Assembly: GCA_021234155.1 (NCBI GenBank)
Contig: JAJEKV010000059.1
Location: forward strand, 2,000,182-2,064,181
Length of the DNA stretch: 64,000 nucleotides
Source of the DNA: Isoetes taiwanensis
Taxonomy: Eukaryota; Streptophyta; Lycopodiopsida; Isoetales; Isoetaceae
Reading direction: 5' to 3'
The notes under the pieces are model-generated. The model searched no databases and was not told where the DNA came from. It saw only the letters and a list, made by a program, of their open reading frames with translations. The translations under genes were made by a program, and so were the position numbers. Below are positions 56,901 to 64,000 of this stretch, piece by piece (positions within the stretch are counted from its first letter, which is position 1; each line of letters starts with the position of its first letter).

Positions 56901-58165
56901 GCCTCTACTAAAAAAAAATCAATGTCCTTATAAGACTATATTAACCAATATACCCAATAAGCTAATGTGATTATTTTATATCTTCATTCCTTCCTTCTTT
57001 CTATCTATGAATCTATTTTTTAAAAACGAACTCATTCAATTGTTTTAGGGATATATGGTCTATAGTTTCAAGGTTTGTCTTTTTACATCCATATGAAAAA
57101 TCCCCTAAGGTTTTGATGAACCCTTTGTCTAAGGTTTTTATTTTGCCTCTACTAAAAAAAAAAACATATTCTAAATAGGGTGCACCCGAATCTATGAATT
57201 CAATTGTTTTAGGGATATATGGTCTATAGTTTCAAGGGATCCATATCAAATCCTACGAACCCCAAATTCGAACTATGTTGGAGGATCTAGGCACCTTTAT
57301 GTTGGAGGATTAGGCACTTCGCTTGCTTATCGTTATCATTGGGTTTCTTATGATTTTGAAATGTCAAATACGAGTTTGCCTAAGGTTTTGATGCAATATC
57401 AAAACTTTATACGTCTTTGTCTAAGGTTTTAGAATATAAAATATGGGGGCTCGAGCCTCTACTAAAAAAACTCAATGTCCTTATAAGACTACATTAACCA
57501 ATATACCCAATAAGCTAATATGATTATTTTCTATCTTGAATCTATGTTTTTTTTAACGACTCATTCAATTGTTTTAGGGATATATGGTCTATGGTTTCAA
57601 GGTTTGTCTTTTTACATCCATATCAAATCCCCCTGAAACCCTCTGTTATTTTGCTACATATTTGTAAACGGACCCTGAACTACCGTAGTCGTCGGATCTG
57701 TCGATCCTACGACCCAAACTGTATGTTGGAGGCTCTGGGCACCTTTCGTTTCGCTTATGCTCAATTATGATTTGGTTTCCTATGATTTTATAATGTCAAA
57801 TACGAGTTTGCCTAAGGTTTTGATGCAATATCGAAACTCTATACGTCTTTGTCTAAGGTTTTAAAATGTCAAATACGAGTTTGCCTAAGGTTTTGATGCA
57901 ATATCAAAACTCTATATGTCTTTGTCTAAGGTTGAAATACGGGGGCTTGAGCCTCTACAAAAAAAAAAAAAAACTCAACGGCCTTATAGGACTACATTAA
58001 CCACTATATCCAATGAGCTAATGTGATTATTTTTTATCTTGAATCTATGTTTTTTTTAACAACCCATTCAATTGTTTTAGGGATATATGGTCTATGGTTT
58101 CAAGGTTTGTCATTTTACATCCATATCAAATCCCCCTGGAACCCCCTGTGAGTTTGCTACATATT
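53936..58165. repeat. Tandem array of ~435-bp element in an exon
   Basis: About ten head-to-tail units. Each begins TTGCTACATATT-CTAAACGGGGTGCACC, contains GTCGTCGGATC..GATCCTACGAC (hairpin), AAATACGAGTTTGCCTAAGG and GGGGGCTCGAGCC (with palindrome GGCTCGAGCC), and ends ATCCCCCTGGAACCC. Unit starts lie near 53924, 54361, 54790, 55200, 55638, 56076, then a disordered part, 57652 and 58154. The outermost copies of TTGCTACATATT (53924-53935, 58154-58165) border coding sequence, as a 12-bp target duplication would. No coding capacity. Between about 56229 and 57330 the unit order is scrambled. Confidence 0.85.
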
Positions 58166-58234
58166 AATTCCTTCCAAGGGAACTCATTTCCATAAGGCTC
58201 TTGCACTCTAGATTGACCCTCGGAATTAGGGATT
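58166..58234 (-). pseudogene. Exon of unidentified gene, part 1 (split)
   Basis: After a strong 3' splice site (ACTTTTTCTCCAG at 58235) the minus strand reads IPNSEGQSRVQEPYGNEFPW then KELICS, at which point the tandem array begins. Its phase fits a donor at 59797 (AAT|GTAAGA) that ends the exon 60047-59798, giving an intron of about 1.56 kb. No family recognised. Confidence 0.45.
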
Positions 58235-58235
58235 C

Positions 58236-59796
58236 TGGAGAAAAAGTATCAGAACAAGTGCAACTCCGAATGGAATACAATGACAATTTAGAAACAAAAT
58301 ACCCTTGTCATTTACATTAGTAAACACTGATTTTGGAGGTCATTTAGAATTAGGAGGATTTGTGTCAACAAATAGAGCAAAATTGAAAAAAATTGCTCTT
58401 TTTCTTGGCACAAATATGCCATAATTCAAATTCAAGATATAGTAGGCGCTAATGCAAACTCAATGGCGCCATATCCTTCCAACTTCAGTTGGCCTGAAGG
58501 GGAGTTTAGTCTGGTGGGAAAGGGAAGATTCAAGATGCAATCATCAAATTTATGGTCGTTAAAGAAATGATTGCCTAAACCGTTTTAGATAGTGAAACTT
58601 AGGCATGGAGGGAGGGAAATTAGGTTTGGAATAGTACATGGTAGCCTATCCCGAAATAAACTTAAAGAGACCTTAGTAGACCCCATATATCTTCTAATGT
58701 TGAAGCAATTTCTTGCATTGCTTTTGGTGATCCTTCTCATTGGTGTCATTCTTTTATTCTCTTTATTGTCAATGTATCTTCTTCCATTTTTTGGCTGGTA
58801 TTAAGATTTTTGGCTATATTGAAAATGTCATTTTTGCCAATGGTATTAAGCATTTTTGTACTATTCATATTTGGGTGATGGGTTCTCGAAGGTATAAGAA
58901 CTGTTGCATCTTTCCTTCCAGGAGTGTAGTGGATAGGTAGCTAGAGGATCATGGTGACAGATGTCCCTCCCCGACTAACCACCCCAAAGCAAGAGCCGGG
59001 TTGACACTTGCAACTCTTAAGAGTTAGGGAGATGCCATTCACCCAGGAAGTGTCAGACTCATACTTGGCCCTCTCGAAGTGGCCGACTATAAGCCTAGCC
59101 TGCTATGGGTCCCCGATAGCTGTGCTCAGCAGGGAACTCCCTCTATTTTGCCACTGACCCCATTATGTGGTGCTCAATTACTTTATAGCCTCTATAGCCT
59201 GGTGGGCTCTATGCACATGTCGCATATAATAGGAACTAAGGGGTCTAAACTAGGAGCATCATCTAAATAACTACTAGGTCTCTACCCCGCTTTCCAATAC
59301 AAGAGGTGCACACATGAGATCAAACATCATCATATATTTACATGACATGATAATTAATGAGAACACATCTAATCCTAATCATATGCATCTAACTTACAGT
59401 TAGGGTTCAATGATTAGGGTTCATGAGCCGAACTGAGGGTTCTAGAATAGCTCCACCTATCTATTCAAGCATGGTATATAGGTGGTCGATGTCTTGGCTT
59501 GAGCTTCCAGCAAAATTTTTACTCTATTATTGGGTTGTGTCTGTAAAGGAGAAGGTAGCAAAAACTCTACCTCTTATGGTGGAGGTTGATGTGACAGAAA
59601 GACTGACTTGGAGTTGCCACTAGGATATTCACAAAGGCAATTATTTTTATCAGCTCAATATATCACTTCCTCTGAGCTCCATAACCTCTCACAATATCAA
59701 ATATGTGGCATTTGCAGTACATTCTCCAATCCAATTGGGTTCGTATATGGCACACACTAGCATTGCCTTGTTGGATCATACCCCCCAACCATCTTA
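58236..59796. other. Probable intron, no gene recognised
   Basis: Lies between two phase-matched exon candidates on the minus strand. It contains a GC-richer block at 58940-59300 with no coding signature and two TTAGGGTT words near 59400. Confidence 0.35.
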
Positions 59797-59797
59797 C

Positions 59798-60047
59798 ATT
59801 GAATGCGACTCTGAGCGATCTCGAGCTTGAGAAATATTTGTTCTAAGATGAGCATATGCATGTGTAGAAAGATAAGTATTTGCAAGATCGTGTATTCTAG
59901 GTGAAATAGGAGGCCATATGCAATAAATAGCAATAGTATAATCGCTCAATCTCAGCCATTGATTATGAAAACATTCCATGTCATATTCCCAATGCACAAT
60001 ATATGGCCGTCCCTTAGAAGTCAAGATGAGGTCAAACTCCAATTTCC
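59798..60047 (-). pseudogene. Exon candidate of unidentified gene
   Basis: Open minus-strand frame with protein-like composition (MWKLEFDLILTSKGRPYIVH, ECFHNQWLRLSDYTIAIYCI, HDLANTYLSTHAYAHLRTNI), ending at a strong donor AAT|GTAAGA. Acceptor possibly AACCTTAG just before GTGATGTGG. Phase agrees with the exon at 58234. The family is not recognised, so function is unknown. Confidence 0.4.
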
Positions 60048-60552
60048 ACATCACACTAAGGTTATGCAACCATAGTGATAAAGTCACGTTAAGTCAACAA
60101 TATCATCCAAAACAATACAACTGCCACATGGTGAACATGAACACAACAAATTGCATTGCATGCAACAAACGCCTGCATACTCAACACACAAGAAGGAAAA
60201 ACCTTTGAAAAAACTTTGCTGCATGATTTATGTCGATGTGAACATCAAAAAATTAAAATAACAAAGAAAAACATCGAGCCTCATGTGTGTGCAATGCCAA
60301 TTTGCAGAAATGCCCATGAACTTGCCTTGCATGATTAGATTCCAAGAGCACGCAAGTATATTAACATTCACCGCCTGCAAAAAATATAACAAAAGCAGCA
60401 ATTCAAGAATAGATGAAATAGAGCATGTTGGTCCGGTAGCCGTGCCGATCCTTCTCTCAAATTAATTTGATGGGTCGTTCTCTGTATGCATGCCGTCAAT
60501 ATTCTGACGCAGGGACAATATCTTGTTCTATAGCTCCAATTAGCTACTCTCA

Positions 60553-60734
60553 ACAACTAAAAAATGCTGCTTGTGGATTTGAACCCCTGCCAAATTGGCA
60601 GCACTGGCAAGCACCTTCAAACTGAAGGAAGCATCCTTCTCAATCAGAAGCAACTCAAAATTGCAATAACAGATACTGCCAAAGCATCAAATACTGGGAT
60701 GAAACCATCATCCCTAACAATTCATCACCCTGCT
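60553..60734 (-). pseudogene. Broken exon candidate next to LINE insertion
   Basis: Minus-strand coding-like pieces VRDDGFIPVFDALAVSVIAI and, in another phase, FELLLIEKDASFSLKVLASA with ANLAGVQIHKQHFLVVES. The phase change near 60660 looks like a single-base frameshift. A 3' splice site (TTCTATTATAG) for this exon lies at 62311 on the far side of the LINE insertion, so the LINE entered at the intron-exon border. Family not recognised; may belong to the same gene as 59798-60047. Confidence 0.35.
60725..60734. repeat. LINE target-site duplication (left)
   Basis: TCACCCTGCT here and again at 62299-62308 directly after the poly(A). It defines the inserted segment exactly. Confidence 0.85.
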
Positions 60735-62298
60735 TGAAGAAAAGGATTTTCCCCCCTTGCAAGACGATGCGAGTAAGGGTGTGGAAGTTAATGGGAACTT
60801 GCATCAAGCAAGTGCAGCTTCCAATCTTGGTGTAGTTCCTCAGCCTCAGGCAAGTCATAGTGCTTGGAAGTCATCTGATTCTGTTACAAAAGTGTCATAT
60901 CAGAGATTTAGTGATTGGCTTTGTAAGGATAAATCTAGTGCATCTAGGAAGACAAGGGTAGCAACTGCTTTACAGGTGTTGTCTGAAGGGAGTAAGGATG
61001 AGTTGTCTGCCATCTTGGATATGTTGAAAGCTCGTCAGACTCAGCTTCAACAACAATTGCCACCAGATGACATATTTTACCAGTCTGATTGTCAGAATGT
61101 AGTTCAAGCTTCTGGAATTCCTGTGGTTGAGGTGGACCATCAAGCTCATATTAAGTGTGCTGAGAACCTGTCCTCATGTGCAGTCCTTGGATATTTTACT
61201 GGTGGCTACTTGGACTTCTCACGGTTTCATATTTGGTTATCTCGGCTTTTGAGACGCCTTCAACTTCCTCCTTTTCAATCCATCAAGTTGTTGGCGAAAA
61301 ACTTTGTTCTTATTATGTTTGATAATAGTGATGCAGTGGACTCTTTGGTATCCAGAGGGATTGATCCGCTTGGCGGGGAATATTTGATGTATCAGTATTA
61401 CTCTCCTGGTTTCTCACCAGATATGGTTCGTGCATTAAAGATGCCTTGCTGGTTTTCGATACCTAATCTTCCTCCTGATCTAATGGCGCATCAGTTTCTA
61501 GTTGCAATTGCAACTGCTCTTGGGGTTCATATCTCACATTCTATCATGAATGGCCCGAGGATTTGTGTTTGATGCGGTGGATTACGCTTTTACCAGACTA
61601 TGTAGTGGTGAAAAGTGGGCCTTGGTATAAGAAGTTGGATCTTAAGCTTCTGAATGGTCCAGAGTTGGCCCGTTTGTTTCCTGACAAGGAGGCTTTTGCT
61701 AGCTTTCGCTGAGGTAATCGTGCATCTCAGGCATCTGTTCAACCTTCTTCTCAGGATCCAGTTCCTATTGTCACCTCTTCATCTGTTCGTGATCAATCTT
61801 TGCCAACTGTGTTGCAGTCCTCGTCCAGGGAAGATGCTTTACCAATGGTGCCGTCCTTAGCACCATCAAGTGTACCTGTAGTTCCTTCTTCGCTCCATGT
61901 TGATGTGTCTTCCTCTCATGTTTTTGAGGTTGTTATGGCTGAAGGTTCTAATCTTCTGTGCACAAAAGAGCCATGGCAGCAGGTCAATTGGAAGAAGGCA
62001 GCGAGAAAGAAGTCTGCTATGTCATCTCATGAGGCAATTTTGCCTCGTACTATTCAATGGCATGATAACTTGATGTCTGTTGATGATCATCTCGATGTGG
62101 TAGAAGATGCTGATTGTGATGAGGCTATTAAACGCCTCAAGGTGGCACAAGGAGGTTGAGTATATACTGTGTATGGGTGGTTTTGCTTAGTGGACTACTT
62201 CGTCCTCTGAGTTTTGAATCACATGTTACAGAAACCTTGTATGTATCTTGATTTTTCTTGATAATAGATTGTCGTCCTTCAAAAAAAAAAAAAAAAAA
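60735..62298 (+). mobile_element. ORF1-only LINE with poly(A) and TSD
   Basis: Bounded by a 10-bp duplication (TCACCCTGCT) and ending in 18 A (62281-62298), the signature of target-primed reverse transcription. A frame from ATG 60757 to 61572 (271 codons) resembles plant LINE ORF1 / DUF4283 nucleic-acid-binding proteins (FHIWLSRLLRRLQLPPFQSI, NFVLIMFDNSDAVDSLVSRG, MPCWFSIPNLPPDLMAHQFL, IATALGVHIS). Coding continues with frameshifts to 61710 and in 61800-62159 (KEPWQQVNWKKAARKKSAMS, RTIQWHDNL) with a stop at 62157. Only about 120 bases of 3' tail follow; no ORF2 (endonuclease/RT) is present, so it moved by borrowed machinery. Its end GTCGTCCTTC-poly(A) matches the fragment at 20177. Confidence 0.85.
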
Positions 62299-62308
62299 TC
62301 ACCCTGCT

Positions 62309-62989
62309 ATAATAGAAGCAGAGACATGACAGGAATGGCCCCAAAACCTTAGGCCTGCTATAAAACCTACTTCACTACTCTAGTGTGATGATTTCTGGAT
62401 ATGCTTTAATGGGCGACGACAACAACGTCATGTTCTGATTCCGTCGCTCCCTTTGATCGACATGCTCTACAACCACCAACACCACCTGCTAGCCTAAAAT
62501 AGCCTCTAACCTAAGATAAAAGCTCCTAAAAAACCTTCAACATTACAAAAAAGAAAACCCGGCTAACAGTTGAAAACCCAAATCCAATATGCTGATGACA
62601 TCATTGTACGCTTTTGGCATACTTATGTAACATCTGTTCCTCTCTTAAATCGCAAAAGATAATGGCTGTGTTACACTTAGACATGACAAACCATGCTCTA
62701 CAAGGACTGATAATAACAATAACCAGGACCCCTTCATATGGCACATTCTGTAATATTCAGCAAAGCAATGGTCCAAAATAACACACCCGAAAGCAAATAA
62801 CAATTTGATAGAATTTAGAAGTAGCTCGTAATGGTCCGAAAATACAAAAAAAGACACACCACTAAAAAGGTGCCCGGCAAGGAATTTAAAAGTTACTATT
62901 TTATTTATTTGTTAACCATCTCCAGCATTCTAGCTCAGTCTTGTCGAGCTGCCGGAGTAGGCCTGATGCCATGGCAGCAACATGCTTAC
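62309..62989. other. No recognisable gene
   Basis: Probable intron of the minus-strand gene. Contains no frame with family signature. Confidence 0.3.
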
Positions 62990-63112
62990 CTCACTATATT
63001 TACGGACGCAATGCAGTGTTCCCATTCTCGACCTGTGATCGAGGGTGCCGTATCTCGTTTCATGCGTCCAAGGAGTAAATCTCTCACCGTATCCCTTACT
63101 TGTGTCATTCTG
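62990..63112 (-). CDS. Internal exon candidate, 41 codons
   Basis: Minus-strand segment bounded by a good acceptor (TTATTCGCCTCTACAACAG) and donor (AGTGAG|GTAAGC). It is exactly 41 codons in phase 0, with no stop: QNDTSKGYGERFTPWTHETR followed by YGTLDHRSRMGTLHCVRKYS and E. Protein-like but not recognised. It could be an upstream exon of the broken gene at 60734-53700. Confidence 0.4.
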
Positions 63113-63671
63113 CTGTTGTAGAGGCGAATAAAAACCAATTCTTTGCATATACCCTTTCCAACAATTTCATTTCTTGATTCATAATTTTAAGTTGTAAATG
63201 ACGAAGCTTCCGTGATGTAAATTCGTTGAATTTAAATGTATCATATATGAAAGTATTAGATTTGATATTATTGAATTCTAGCATTTTGTCAGCAGAGTAT
63301 TGGACTACTTTCGTTAACCTGATTACCGTGATCATATATGGAGGCGTAGTCTTAGTTGAGACAAGACATACATAGAGATTTAAGGTGTAAGAATCAAATA
63401 AAAAACATCAGTGCTCAAATAGTGGAGGGAAATTCTCTCAATTTGTCTGAACCCCCCAAAGAGCAGAGTCTATGTTAACCCATTGTGTTATAGTTGTTAT
63501 GAATAATAATACAATATCGAAGCATGCTTCTTTCTAGGTTTAAACTTGCATTTAAGTTTTAGTATGTTTCCTAAATAACTTACCAGTACAGATGAGTAAC
63601 TTAAGAGATCAATAATTGAGGCTCCTGCTATGCCTTGTTGTGAAATTATTAAGTACCATAATTGTTTTTGA

Positions 63672-63724
63672 CACTGGCCTTGATTCTATGCAGAAATGCT
63701 GGCACTGGCCTTGATTCTATGCAG
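63672..63724. repeat. 31-bp direct duplication
   Basis: CACTGGCCTTGATTCTATGC occurs at 63672 and 63703 with AG following both; the second is directly followed by GTAAC. The rest of 63113-64000 has no recognisable gene. Confidence 0.7.
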
Positions 63725-64000
63725 GTAACTTCTTCAAATGTATCATTTGCATATTTACATACCCAACATTTTGAATATCTATGACCAATGTTGTTCAGGA
63801 TTAGAATTAGAATTGAGAATACTTCCAAGTTTGGACCATAAGCAAACTTTTTTTTTGGGGGAAGGGGGCAATAGTTCATAGATCTACAGACTGGTCAGAT
63901 TGCTGATATCATCTGCGATTTTTTCATTTGCGGTTCTGCCATTTTAGATATTGCTCCATGCTCGTTTCAGTCTTTAGATTTGTTCTGCATAGAATCTTAT

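Noticed and set aside
53924..58165. CRISPR-like array
   Set aside because: Units are about 435 bp and contiguous with no unique spacers, in a plant nuclear context; it is a tandem repeat.
58592..58940. Hydrophobic ORFs as a membrane protein
   Set aside because: Low-complexity L/F/I stretch from T-rich DNA, no splice support, inside a probable intron of the opposite strand.
59395..59425. Telomere-like TTAGGGTT words
   Set aside because: Only two occurrences, not in tandem and not the plant TTTAGGG array; chance or weak similarity.

Overview
This is nuclear DNA of a land plant. The evidence is plant-type protein families (a DnaJ protein with a DUF3444 domain, an apoptosis-inducing-factor-like oxidoreductase, LysM repeats), GT-AG introns, plant Ty3/gypsy and Ty1/copia retrotransposons, L1-type LINEs and Helitrons. 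Gene density is very low and no gene looks fully intact. A non-seed vascular plant (fern or lycophyte) is my best guess, partly because one LINE and two unidentified gene families look unlike anything I know from flowering plants. This is inference only.

Layout. 0-3.9 kb: unidentified sequence, a two-part unidentified gene on the minus strand, and a 239-bp MITE with 15-bp inverted ends and an 8-bp target duplication. 3.9-6.8 kb: repeat-rich block (palindrome with a G-box core, tRNA-like SINE head, C-rich tract, AT-rich tandem repeats), possibly one degenerate Helitron. 6.8-8.0 kb: frameshifted coiled-coil gene. 9.4-14.4 kb: a direct tandem duplication of a 2.5-kb unit. 15.3-17.0 kb: DnaJ/DUF3444 gene with NPD in place of HPD and a frameshift. 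17.5-30.3 kb: three head-to-tail copies of a non-autonomous Helitron, the first carrying a LINE insertion that the other two lack. 31.6-36.4 kb: a short secreted-protein ORF, exons of unknown genes, SINE-like copies and a LysM fragment abutting an AIF-like pseudogene. 36.6-48.7 kb: a nested block in which an L1-type LINE is interrupted by a second LINE of different type on the opposite strand and by a young, nearly intact Ty3/gypsy element (40134-48253). 49.0-51.9 kb: a decayed copia element on the minus strand. 53.7-63.1 kb: pieces of what may be one unidentified minus-strand gene, broken by a 4.2-kb tandem array sitting inside an exon and by an ORF1-only LINE.

Most notable points: (1) the Ty3/gypsy polyprotein has a second RNase H between protease and reverse transcriptase, with its DEDD residues present, while the RNase H after the RT has lost them; (2) the tandem Helitron array; (3) the 4.2-kb array is flanked by a 12-bp target duplication and interrupts an open reading frame that is continuous when the array is skipped, which shows an inserted element that became a satellite; (4) two other nested insertions also split reading frames that resume in frame; (5) two LINE copies consist of an ORF1-like frame followed directly by a short 3' tail and poly(A). 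All identifications are from reading the sequence; no database search was run.
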